A stretch of 64,000 nt of DNA, from the NCBI RefSeq assembly GCF_001293165.1, contig NZ_CP010552.1, positions 248,001 to 312,000 on the forward strand, given 5' to 3'. Below the pieces are notes generated by a model. It did no database searches. It saw only the letters and a program-made list of their open reading frames with translations, and was not told the origin of the DNA. The translations under genes and the position numbers were made by a program. Numbering within the stretch: position 1 is the first letter of the stretch; every line of letters starts with the position of its first letter. This DNA comes from Candidatus Thioglobus autotrophicus. GTDB lineage: Bacteria > Pseudomonadota > Gammaproteobacteria > PS1 > Pseudothioglobaceae. This document shows, piece after piece, positions 1 through 6,967 of this stretch.

Positions 1-1198
1 AATAAGTAATCCCCATTGAACCTCTAACTTCCGCCATGGTTTCTACTGCCACTTCGCGTGCTTTTTCAGAACCTTCGTGAATAATTTGTTTGATTAATTC
101 TGGATCAGCTTGATACTTTGCAATACGCTCTTGCATTGGCGCCAATTCAGCTTGTGCCGCTTCAATCACAGGCTGCTTACACTCGACACAACCCATTTTT
201 GCCTGTGTACAGCCATCTACCACCCACTCACAAGTTTGGCTATCTGAATACACCTGATGCAATTGCCATACAGGGCATTTATTTGGATCGCCAGCATCCG
301 TTAGCTTAATGCGCGCAGGATCTGTTGGCATACGCTTAATCTTCGTCTCAATAGCCTCAGCACTATCGCGCAAAGAAATAGTATTGCCATATGACTTACT
401 CATCTTTTGCCCATCAAGGCCTGGCATTTTTGACGCCTTAGTCAACAAAGACTCTGGTTCAGGCAATATAATTTTACCCACGCCCTCAATATACCCGGCT
501 AAACGTTCGCGATCACCCAAAGTAATATTTTGTTGCTCTTGCAATAAGGCTTGCGCTTTAACCATAGCTTCATCATCACCCGTTTCTTGGTAAGATTTGC
601 GCAATGAACGAAACAACTTAGCTTGTTTTTTACCCATCTTGCCAATCGCCGCCTCTGCCTTTTCTTCAAAGTCTACTTCACGACCATAAATATGATTAAA
701 ACGACGTGCCACTTCACGCGTCAGCTCAATATGTGCCACTTGATCTTCACCAACCGGCACCAAACTAGCCTTATACATCAAGATATCCGCACTTTGTAAA
801 AGTGGATAGCCCAAAAATCCATAAGTGCCTAAATCTTTAGTTTTTAGCTTGAGTTGCTGGTCTTTATAAGAGGGCACGCGCTCCAGCCAAGAAAGCGGCG
901 TGGTCATAGACAGGAGTAAATGCAACTCAGCATGCTCTGGCACTTTTGACTGGACAAAAATTGTTGCTGTATTTGGGTTAATCCCAGCTGCCAGCCAGTC
1001 AACCACCATTTCCATGACATTCCCTTCTAGATCAATTTTGTCAGAATAGTGCGTGGTAAAAGCGTGCCAATCTGCCACAAAAAAGTAAGAATCATACTCA
1101 TTTTGCAGCTCAAGCCAATTTTTCAATACACCATGATAATGGCCTAAATGAAGCTGACCTGTAGGTCGCATGCCGGATAAAACTCGATTGTCTTGCAT
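1..1198 (-). CDS. trpS: Tryptophanyl-tRNA synthetase (3' end cut by window edge)
   Basis: Charges tRNA-Trp with tryptophan using ATP; cytosolic class I synthetase. The ATG at 1198 opens a reading frame beginning MQDNRVLSGMRPTG, followed by the class I signature HLGHYHG. The second signature KMSKSYGNT lies near 375-400. The open frame continues for 399 codons to the left edge, so the stop is outside the window. This is longer than the E. coli enzyme (334 residues). The extra C-terminal part is rich in cysteine (C..C....GCVECK spacing around 185-230), as in the longer TrpRS subgroup. It is followed closely by coaX on the same strand upstream. Identification is secure; the exact length is unknown. 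Confidence 0.95.
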   Translation of the reverse strand, partial: MQDNRVLSGMRPTGQLHLGHYHGVLKNWLELQNEYDSYFFVADWHAFTTHYSDKIDLEGNVMEMVVDWLAAGINPNTATIFVQSKVPEHAELHLLLSMTTPLSWLERVPSYKDQQLKLKTKDLGTYGFLGYPLLQSADILMYKASLVPVGEDQVAHIELTREVARRFNHIYGREVDFEEKAEAAIGKMGKKQAKLFRSLRKSYQETGDDEAMVKAQALLQEQQNITLGDRERLAGYIEGVGKIILPEPESLLTKASKMPGLDGQKMSKSYGNTISLRDSAEAIETKIKRMPTDPARIKLTDAGDPNKCPVWQLHQVYSDSQTCEWVVDGCTQAKMGCVECKQPVIEAAQAELAPMQERIAKYQADPELIKQIIHEGSEKAREVAVETMAEVRGSMGITY

Positions 1199-1242
1199 TG
1201 TTCTAGCGTTAAATTAATAAAGGCGCATTATACCAAGGCTCT

Positions 1243-1914
1243 CTACGCTTGTGCGTAAAGCGCAAGCCCATCCAAAACTAAATACGGTTTAATATCAACA
1301 GTATGCTTTAATCGATAGGCGATAATTTTGGCGTCACCGCCCGTGAGGATAATTTGCAAATCACCATATTGTGTCAAATAGGTTTCAATCTGATGATTAA
1401 TGACGCTCATAAACATTTGCGCCGTGCCATATTCCCAAGCATCCTTGGTATTATTCGCATTTTTTCCTAGTGTTAGCTGCTTAGAATCACTAGAAAATTG
1501 CGTAAAACTACGACGCAATACACCCAAACCCGGCATGATTAACCCGCCCTGATGTTCACCACCAGCAAGCACCAAATCAAATGTGAGCGCACTGCCTGCA
1601 TCAATAATCAATCGGGTTTGGTTGGGATATTGATCAATACTCGCAATCATAGCTAAAAAACGATCTACACCCAAATCCTCAGGTGTGTCATAGGCAGATT
1701 TAAATTGTTGAAACTGTGCTGGTGATTTAAAAAATCTTGTGTTTTTTAAGCCTTTTAACAAAGACTGCTCACCAACACAAGCAGCATAAATCCGATCAGC
1801 CTTAGGTAATAATTCAGAGTCAAAGTCTAGCGCCAACGCAGAATGATACTCGCCCTTAAATAGCCACTTGACTAGCGTATTGCCAACATCAATAAATAAA
1901 CGAGTTTTATACAA
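1243..1914 (-). CDS. coaX: Type III pantothenate kinase
   Basis: Phosphorylates pantothenate in the first step of coenzyme A synthesis; cytosolic ASKHA-fold enzyme. The phosphate-binding motif DVGNT is at the very N terminus, a RFLA motif sits mid-protein, and IDAGSALTFDLV and GGLIMPG match the family. The frame is open back to 1971, but a TTG at 1914 gives MYKTRLFIDVGN, which fits the family N terminus and leaves an 8-base overlap with the end of nhaD. The 57 codons-worth of upstream extension would lie inside nhaD and has no family match. Length (223 residues) is slightly short of the usual 240-260. Start choice is inference; function is confident. Confidence 0.88.
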   Translation of the reverse strand: MYKTRLFIDVGNTLVKWLFKGEYHSALALDFDSELLPKADRIYAACVGEQSLLKGLKNTRFFKSPAQFQQFKSAYDTPEDLGVDRFLAMIASIDQYPNQTRLIIDAGSALTFDLVLAGGEHQGGLIMPGLGVLRRSFTQFSSDSKQLTLGKNANNTKDAWEYGTAQMFMSVINHQIETYLTQYGDLQIILTGGDAKIIAYRLKHTVDIKPYLVLDGLALYAQA

Positions 1915-3271
1915 ATGGAACTTCGTTGATCCACATGTGCGCAAAGATACTGGCAATGTAACCAAGTGCAATCACCGGCATCCATTTAAGGTGTGAGCCA
2001 AATGTGTACAAGCCTTTTGATTGGCCCATAAGCGCTACACCAGCAGCAGAACCTACTGATAACAAACTACCACCGACACCAGCGGTGAGTGTCACCAATA
2101 GCCATTGATTTAAAGACATCTCAGGGTTCATTGTCAACACGGCAAACATTACTGGGATATTATCAACTACCGCAGATAACAAACCTACCAAAATGTTTGC
2201 GTAAGTTGCGCCAAGTGAGGCATACATGAGCTCAGATGTCATGGCTAAATAACCCATAAATCCTAATCCGCCAACACTAACAATAACACCAAAGAAGAAT
2301 AACAACGTATCCCACTCAGCGCCAGCTACCTTTCTAAACACATCAAATCCATCATCTTGGGTGCGCTTCTCAATTTTACGAATAAAGAATGCGGCCACCA
2401 TTAGATAGCTTAAACCCAACATCATGCCCATTGCTGGTGGCAGATGCAAGAAGTTATGAAAACTTACCGCTGTTGCGATTGTGAATATAAATAATACAAC
2501 AATAACCAATCCACCTATCTTAATATCGACTATTTCACCGCTAGAGGTGGCTTTTTCATTTTTAATAGCAAAATGCATGATGGCGGCTGGCACAACAAAG
2601 TTAATCAGTGACGGAATAAATAATACAAAGAATTCAGAGAATTCAACCAAACCTTTTTGCCAAACCATTAGTGTGGTGATATCACCAAATGGGCTAAATG
2701 CACCGCCAGCATTCGCCGCCACGACAATATTAATCATGGCAATAGAAACAAAACGCGGATTACTCGAACCCACGGCCAAAACAACAGCGCCCATAATAAG
2801 TGCTGTTGTCAGGTTATCTGCAATTGGTGAGATGAAAAACGCTAGAAATCCTGTCATCCAAAAAAGCTGTCTAAAGGTAAAGCCTTTTGAAACCAACCAG
2901 GCTTTTAAACTCTCAAACACCAGTCTTTCTTTCATGGCTTCAATGTAGGTCATGGCAACCAGTAAGAATAAAAATAGCTCTGAGTACTCTAATAAATTAT
3001 GTCGCAATGCCACTTCTGCAGCATGATCAATCCCTTGTGAAGCATACACCCAGCCGATCAAGCCCCAGATAACACCAGCCACTAAAATCACCGGCTTGGA
3101 TTTTCTAAAGTGGGTAAATTCTTCCACCATTACCAAAATATAAGCCAGTACAAACAATATTAGCGCAAAATAACCCACCCAATGATTGGTTAAATCAAGT
3201 TGAGTTACAGGGTCACTGCTAGCAAAAACAGACAGCGGCAATAAGGTTAGTAGAAATAATATTTTAGTCAT
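1907..3271 (-). CDS. nhaD: NhaD-type sodium/proton antiporter
   Basis: Exchanges Na+ (or Li+) for protons across the inner membrane; expected in a marine bacterium. The 454-residue protein starts with a signal-like segment (MTKILFLLTLLPLSVFASS) and has about a dozen hydrophobic segments of the ion transporter superfamily. Characteristic stretches are VMVEEFTHFRKSKP near residue 48, FISPIADNLTT near 146 and a C-terminal SAVVDNIPVMFA and GSAAGVALMG. The gene overlaps ygfZ by 8 bases upstream and coaX by 8 bases downstream, so the three are probably translated from one message. No other antiporter subunit is nearby. Confident on family; ion preference is not visible. Confidence 0.9.
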   Translation of the reverse strand: MTKILFLLTLLPLSVFASSDPVTQLDLTNHWVGYFALILFVLAYILVMVEEFTHFRKSKPVILVAGVIWGLIGWVYASQGIDHAAEVALRHNLLEYSELFLFLLVAMTYIEAMKERLVFESLKAWLVSKGFTFRQLFWMTGFLAFFISPIADNLTTALIMGAVVLAVGSSNPRFVSIAMINIVVAANAGGAFSPFGDITTLMVWQKGLVEFSEFFVLFIPSLINFVVPAAIMHFAIKNEKATSSGEIVDIKIGGLVIVVLFIFTIATAVSFHNFLHLPPAMGMMLGLSYLMVAAFFIRKIEKRTQDDGFDVFRKVAGAEWDTLLFFFGVIVSVGGLGFMGYLAMTSELMYASLGATYANILVGLLSAVVDNIPVMFAVLTMNPEMSLNQWLLVTLTAGVGGSLLSVGSAAGVALMGQSKGLYTFGSHLKWMPVIALGYIASIFAHMWINEVPFV

Positions 3272-4064
3272 TATGAATCCTAGTAAGTTGGACGTTATTT
3301 AGTGTTATTTCATCATCTTCATAAGCCACTTCAACCGTCGCCAAACATAAAGATTTTGAATCTAATTTTACACAACGCACCACCATACCGGAAGCTTTAG
3401 TAGAAGTAGAGCCCGTTACAATTAGCGCATCGCCCACCGCCACTTTTTCATTACACTCAAACGCACGCATTCGACGCTTTGATTTTCCCAAATAATGTAG
3501 GCGCGCCACCACTTCCTGCCCAGGATAACAACCTTTAGTAAAGCTCACCCCCACCTCATCAATATCCAAATTAAGCATTTGTGGCACGAATTTTTCACTC
3601 GTTACTAAGAACACTTCTGGCACTTCATTTGCAATACAAGCCTGCTCCCAAACTTCACCATTTGAAAAGTTAATGCCACTCACATCACTAACCAACGCAA
3701 TAGACTGCTGAGCGTTTAACTTAAAAGGTGACAGGCCTTGCCTGTCACCCTCAAGCAAACCAAGCTGAGTTATTTCATCAGACACGTCAGTAATAACAAC
3801 ATCTGACATCATCTTAAACATACTAAGACGCTTGGTTACAACATCTGCTAAATCACTCGGCAAAGACACATAAAAATCATCAGATTTTTTCATTACCCAA
3901 ACCAGCGCAATAATCTTACCCTGGTGCTGACAGTAAGCATTGATCTGCACCACACCCTCTTCTAAGGCATTAATATCATTAGAAAATTGCCCTTGCAAAA
4001 AAGGCTGCACATCTTTACCAGAAAGCCTTATTAAAGTTCGATTCTTAAGTTGTGTAATCATCAA
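3264..4064 (-). CDS. ygfZ: YgfZ/GcvT-fold tRNA-modifying / Fe-S cluster protein
   Basis: Folate-binding protein of the GcvT fold that supports repair or assembly of certain Fe-S enzymes and affects tRNA modification. The hallmark motif KGCYPGQEVVARLHYLG, including the essential cysteine, is present near residues 179-195. Length 266, somewhat below the E. coli protein (326). Two adjacent Met codons start the frame (4064 and 4061). Residues 106-113 (GDRQGLSP) are encoded by a perfect 23-bp palindrome at 3727-3749 that resembles the palindromes around the transposase gene just upstream, suggesting an in-frame insertion in a variable loop. The next gene, nhaD, overlaps its end by 8 bases. Confidence 0.88.
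   Translation of the reverse strand: MMITQLKNRTLIRLSGKDVQPFLQGQFSNDINALEEGVVQINAYCQHQGKIIALVWVMKKSDDFYVSLPSDLADVVTKRLSMFKMMSDVVITDVSDEITQLGLLEGDRQGLSPFKLNAQQSIALVSDVSGINFSNGEVWEQACIANEVPEVFLVTSEKFVPQMLNLDIDEVGVSFTKGCYPGQEVVARLHYLGKSKRRMRAFECNEKVAVGDALIVTGSTSTKASGMVVRCVKLDSKSLCLATVEVAYEDDEITLNNVQLTRIHND
3727..3749. repeat. REP-like palindrome inside ygfZ
   Basis: Perfect inverted repeat of 10-bp arms (GGTGACAGGC / GCCTGTCACC) around a CTT loop. The core AGGCCTTGCCT is identical to the core of the palindromes at 4113-4143, 4824-4846 and 9748-9770, while the outer arms differ in a compensatory way, so the hairpin is kept. It lies in frame within ygfZ. Confidence 0.75.
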
Positions 4065-4112
4065 TAAATAAACATTATAAAACCAATATTTTAAAGTTTT
4101 TTCACTCCAATC

Positions 4113-4143
4113 TTACCTGAGCAGGCCTTGCCTGCTCAGGTAA
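4113..4143. repeat. REP-like palindrome, 3' side of the RAYT gene
   Basis: Perfect inverted repeat with 14-bp arms (TTACCTGAGCAGGC and its complement) around a CTT loop. It begins immediately after the stop codon of the transposase gene, and its left 27 bases are repeated at 4820-4846 on the other side of that gene. This arrangement is typical of REP elements and the transposases (RAYT/TnpA-REP) that process them. Confidence 0.85.
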
Positions 4144-4809
4144 TTAAAACTCAAAATCATCAACATTTAATGAACGGCTCTTGTTATCTGCAAAGGCAAT
4201 AGAGGCTTGCTTTATGTACGCTTTATAGTCGGTTAGTCCACCAGACTCAGTAATAATATTTTGAATTTCAGTTGGACTACAAATACTTGTACCCATCTCT
4301 TGATCTAAATATTCAAAAATACTGGACTTAACCAAATTGTTATTTGGATCGATTCCATGATGCTTATGATTTAAATTTACATAAGCCGACACTGTTGGCA
4401 GAGCGTATTCACCAGAAAGATGCGTTGCTTTAAATTTACCCTGAAATAAACCACCACTGCGCTTTTCTTCTTGATTAAAAAACATTGTATAAGACGTTCC
4501 CAATCTTTGCATAAACTGGGAAATGCCGTTATCAACCTCTTGTTTCAAAAGTAAATGATAGTGATTTGGCAATAAGCTGTAAGCAACAATACTCACTAAC
4601 TGTTCGCCAATGCCATTAATATCCTTGTCTTTGTGTTTGTTTCTCTGATTGTTAAAAAACTTTGAGCTATCTGTTGTGTTTAAGACTTGCATTCGATTAA
4701 AAAAGAAATATTGCTGGGCTTTATTGCTAAATATATTACGCTTATCCACCCCGCGGTTAAACACGTGATAATACTCACCATTTACAAATTCTATATTTCT
4801 AATACTCAT
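4144..4809 (-). CDS. REP-associated tyrosine transposase (IS200-like, TnpA-REP)
   Basis: Y1-type HUH single-strand transposase related to IS200/IS605 TnpA, domesticated to process REP palindromes. Visible features are the N-terminal YYHVFNRGVDKRNIF, the HUH metal motif in PNHYHLLL (His83, His85), GLFQGKFKA around 121-129, and a YVNLNHKHHG segment whose Tyr143 is the likely nucleophile. Length 221 fits RAYT proteins. It is bounded on both sides by near-identical palindromes (4113-4143 and 4820-4846), and related ones lie in ygfZ and pgeF. A single copy with intact motifs suggests it may still be active. Family assignment is confident; activity is inference. Confidence 0.9.
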   Translation of the reverse strand: MSIRNIEFVNGEYYHVFNRGVDKRNIFSNKAQQYFFFNRMQVLNTTDSSKFFNNQRNKHKDKDINGIGEQLVSIVAYSLLPNHYHLLLKQEVDNGISQFMQRLGTSYTMFFNQEEKRSGGLFQGKFKATHLSGEYALPTVSAYVNLNHKHHGIDPNNNLVKSSIFEYLDQEMGTSICSPTEIQNIITESGGLTDYKAYIKQASIAFADNKSRSLNVDDFEF

Positions 4810-4819
4810 ACTTGTTATG

Positions 4820-4846
4820 TTACCTGAGCAGGCCTTGCCTGCTCAG
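4820..4846. repeat. REP-like palindrome, 5' side of the RAYT gene
   Basis: Inverted repeat with 10-bp arms (CTGAGCAGGC / GCCTGCTCAG) and a CTT loop at 4824-4846. The preceding TTAC extends the identity with the copy at 4113-4143 to 27 bases on the left side. It sits 10 bases from the transposase start codon, between that gene and the porin terminator. Confidence 0.85.
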
Positions 4847-4854
4847 AAAAGGGG

Positions 4855-4888
4855 CGAAAAAAAACCCCCAACCGAAGTTGAGGGTTTC
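4855..4888 (-). terminator. Rho-independent terminator of the porin gene
   Basis: Read on the minus strand, an 11-bp stem (AAACCCTCAAC / GTTGGGGGTTT, one G-T pair) closes on a stable TTCG tetraloop and is followed by a run of eight T. It lies about 47 bases after the porin stop. A second small hairpin (CTTAACT / AGTTAAG) sits just before it at 4894-4910. Confidence 0.88.
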
Positions 4889-4934
4889 TAGTACTTAACT
4901 TAGAGTTAAGTTAACTGTTTTTTCTAAATAAGAT

Positions 4935-5933
4935 TTAGAATTTAACAGCTAGCTCAAGGTCTAAAGTTTCTTGATCTGCGGTATCATTGTTACCAGCATC
5001 CTTATCAGTGTAAGTCGCTTCAAAAGTAGCGCCAGAAGCTAATGGACGAGTAATAACAACTTTAGTGTAGTCATCGTCAGAAGAAGTAGCAGCGTTATCT
5101 GGGTTAATAGTGTAAGACTTCAATGCAATTGTGTTACCTGCAATTGCAGTTGAAACACCGAAACCAGTCATGTCACCTACAGGAGAAGCTTGCGTACCAA
5201 AGAATGCATCAGAAGTAGTTGTACCAATGCCATCAACGTCAACATCAGCATAAGTTAAAGTGATACCGTTAGTTGTGTAATCAACTACGATTGATTCTTT
5301 ATCTTGTGTAGTGGTAGCAGCTGTATCAACATCATATGCACGGTATGCGATGTTTACACCAGCAATTGAACCAGAAACCTTAGTATCTGTATCTTCATTT
5401 ACAAACATTTCGTGAGAAAGTGAAACACCTTGAACAGCGCCAGATACAGTGAATGAACTTGGATTAGCTAGCTCTTCGCCATTTCTATCTTCATACTGAA
5501 CCTTAACACCTGAAACAGTGTAGTCTGCAGAGAAACGACCATCAGCAATAGTACCATTACTCATGTTTGTATCAGAACTGATCCAAGAACCAGCTTTAAC
5601 ATTAACACCTGCAATGTTAGATTTCATGTATGCAGCTTTAGTTTGCATTGAAACAGTACCCTGTTGAGTGCCAGTAACTGAAGGTTCAACTGACGCTTGA
5701 TCGTTAAATTCTTGTGTAAATACCACAGAAGTGTCACCACTCTTACCAGTAACTGTTAACGCTAAGTCAGTACCAAAAGCGTTTGAAGTGCTAGCAGCAA
5801 CAGTGCCATCTGCAGAAGCAGATACATCTGTGTTAAGGTAGTTTAACTTACCAGAACCAGTGATAGAAACGTCAGCGATAGAAACTGTAGCCATAGTTGC
5901 TGCAACTGCAGCGATTAGTAATTGTTTTTTCAT
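4935..5933 (-). CDS. Outer-membrane porin (Gram-negative general porin type)
   Basis: Trimeric beta-barrel channel of the outer membrane, probably a major protein. The 332-residue product has a cleavable signal peptide (MKKQLLIAAVAATMATVSIA, then D) and a body of alternating polar/hydrophobic strands. It includes VSITGSGKLNYLNTD at the mature N terminus and ends in an aromatic (LDLELAVKF), the usual C-terminal Phe recognised by the BAM machinery. It is rich in Thr, Ser, Asp and Ala, with very few Cys or Trp. A good ribosome site (AGGAG) lies 9 bases before the ATG, and a consensus promoter sits at 6011-6038. The gene is monocistronic with its own strong terminator. Substrate preference cannot be read from sequence. 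Confidence 0.88.
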   Translation of the reverse strand: MKKQLLIAAVAATMATVSIADVSITGSGKLNYLNTDVSASADGTVAASTSNAFGTDLALTVTGKSGDTSVVFTQEFNDQASVEPSVTGTQQGTVSMQTKAAYMKSNIAGVNVKAGSWISSDTNMSNGTIADGRFSADYTVSGVKVQYEDRNGEELANPSSFTVSGAVQGVSLSHEMFVNEDTDTKVSGSIAGVNIAYRAYDVDTAATTTQDKESIVVDYTTNGITLTYADVDVDGIGTTTSDAFFGTQASPVGDMTGFGVSTAIAGNTIALKSYTINPDNAATSSDDDYTKVVITRPLASGATFEATYTDKDAGNNDTADQETLDLELAVKF

Positions 5934-6294
5934 TTTAAAACTCCTAAATTTATAAGTTATGCTAGATTGCTCTAGCGTTTTTTCTCAACAATGTTGTCGA
6001 GATAGTGCGTATTATACGGATGTGTTTTTAAATGTCAACACTTATTTGCAAAAAAAATACAAAAAAATGCAAATATACTACAAATAGGGTGTTTTTAACC
6101 CCCCTAAACCCCTCTTAAAAGCCTTTTGTGGCGCTGTTTTAGCGGTTTTTTGATAAAAATACAACAAATGAGCAAAAATATGGCAAAAAATCCAAATGAC
6201 TGTAAAACCTTGTTATTAATGGCTTTTGATTGGGTTTTTAATAGCTTATTTGTTATTTTTCACTATACATATAGATTGTTAATAAATTTTAATT
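5934..6294. other. Long upstream region of the porin gene
   Basis: About 360 bases without a gene before the terminator at 6295. Next to the porin it holds the promoter and a leader of about 70 nt that contains two small hairpins: GCTAGA/TCTAGC at 5961-5976 and CAACA/TGTTG at 5986-5996. The remainder (6040-6290) is strongly AT-rich with A and T runs and no convincing reading frame. It could hold regulator sites, but none was recognised. Confidence 0.5.
6011..6038 (-). promoter_or_regulatory. Consensus sigma-70 promoter of the porin gene
   Basis: On the minus strand TTGACA (6038-6033) and TATAAT (6016-6011) are both perfect consensus hexamers, 16 bp apart. Transcription would begin near 6004, giving a leader of about 70 nt with two hairpins just before the ribosome site. 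This fits very high expression of a major porin. Confidence 0.85.
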
Positions 6295-6324
6295 AATAAA
6301 AAACCGAGAACAAGTCTCGGTTTT
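6295..6324. terminator. Terminator, copy 1 of a duplicated 30-bp hairpin
   Basis: Stem AAAACCGAGA / TCTCGGTTTT with loop ACAAG, A-run on one side and T-run on the other, so it can work on both strands. It lies after the DUF2442 gene (minus strand). The same 30 bases occur at 6806-6835, so the two copies bracket the DUF4160/DUF2442 remnant. Confidence 0.8.
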
Positions 6325-6349
6325 TTGTTTGCTTTTAAAAGTTGTGTCA

Positions 6350-6649
6350 TCACCAGCGTGTGTAATCTTCATTGTCATCTACAAAGCTTTGAGAATGAAA
6401 GGCGGTAATTTTTTCAGGTGTATGACTAACACCTAAGAGTCCATCAATAGAAATATCCTCATCAATTAGTGGCCAATGAATGCCGTAACCAGATGGAGAT
6501 ACTTCAAACTCAGCACGCTCTTTATTATTGGCACCTGCTAATATTGGTGATATAGATTTTAAATCCACCTTGAAATCTTTGCCGTCAATATTTAAACAAA
6601 GACTATTGCTTTCTATACGTATATTCTTTAGTTTATGCAATTTATTCAT
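6350..6649 (-). CDS. DUF2442 domain protein
   Basis: Small (99 residues) cytosolic protein of unknown biochemical role. The family hallmark GYGIHWPLIDEDISIDGLLG is present around residues 54-73. DUF2442 genes usually sit just downstream of a DUF4160 gene, and the pair is often discussed as toxin-antitoxin-like, without proof of which does what. Here the upstream partner is only a C-terminal remnant (6655-6780), so this gene may be an orphan. The reading frame itself is intact, with a ribosome site (GGAG) in the 5-base gap after the remnant. Family call is confident; function is unknown. Confidence 0.75.
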   Translation of the reverse strand: MNKLHKLKNIRIESNSLCLNIDGKDFKVDLKSISPILAGANNKERAEFEVSPSGYGIHWPLIDEDISIDGLLGVSHTPEKITAFHSQSFVDDNEDYTRW

Positions 6650-6654
6650 AATAC

Positions 6655-6780
6655 TTACTCCTTATGGAATTCATTCCATTTTAAAACAATGTAATCAAAA
6701 TGTTGAAAGATAATTTTTCTAATCATTTTTCTTTCGCTTGGTGACGTATTAAATGAATAAGACTCTTGTATGTCAAACAT
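6655..6780 (-). pseudogene. 5'-truncated DUF4160 gene remnant
   Basis: The segment beginning MFDIQESYSFNTSPS and containing ERKMIRKIIFQHFDYIVLKW matches in spacing and residues the last third of DUF4160 proteins (typically ...I.KI.......L..KWNEYF). The family is about 80-90 residues long and begins with a segment rich in His and Phe; that part is missing. Upstream the frame runs into the terminator hairpin at 6806-6835, so the N terminus appears to have been replaced. It is 5 bases upstream of DUF2442, as in intact pairs. It could instead be a genuine short protein, but the match to only the family C terminus argues for decay. Confidence 0.55.
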
Positions 6781-6805
6781 TTCAGATTGTTTTTTTCGAT
6801 CTTGC

Positions 6806-6835
6806 AATAAAAAACCGAGAACAAGTCTCGGTTTT
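6806..6835. terminator. Terminator, copy 2 of the duplicated 30-bp hairpin
   Basis: Identical over 30 bases to 6295-6324. On the minus strand it follows the PuuD-like gene (ends at 6968) and probably stops its transcript. Its duplication around the DUF4160/DUF2442 remnant suggests that the module arrived or was rearranged by recombination at the terminator. Confidence 0.8.
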
Positions 6836-6880
6836 CTGAATCCCAATAGTTTTAATTTTTAGTTAAATTCGAGGCGGAGG

Positions 6881-6930
6881 TTTTATTTAGTGCCGGCGTG
6901 TACATAATGTACACAACTAGCTAAATAAAA
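6881..6930. repeat. Nested inverted repeat after the PuuD-like gene
   Basis: Outer arms TTTTATTTAG (6881-6890) and CTAAATAAAA (6921-6930) enclose a perfect inner palindrome GTGTACAT-A-ATGTACAC (6898-6914). Flanking GGAG and CTCC could extend the stem. It lies in the 3' region of the PuuD-like transcript, before the terminator. It may be an mRNA-stabilising hairpin or a dyad operator; there is no recognised regulator for it. Confidence 0.55.
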
Positions 6931-6967
6931 TTCTCCAACAAAGAAGTTAGCAAAAATTAGAATCTAT

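Noticed and set aside
2481-2948. 155-codon open frame opposite nhaD
   Set aside because: Antisense to a well-supported membrane protein gene; no ribosome site or family resemblance.
6781-6846. N-terminal extension of the DUF4160 remnant to 6,846
   Set aside because: The extension is encoded by the terminator hairpin, so an ATG at 6,780 or a decayed gene is more likely.
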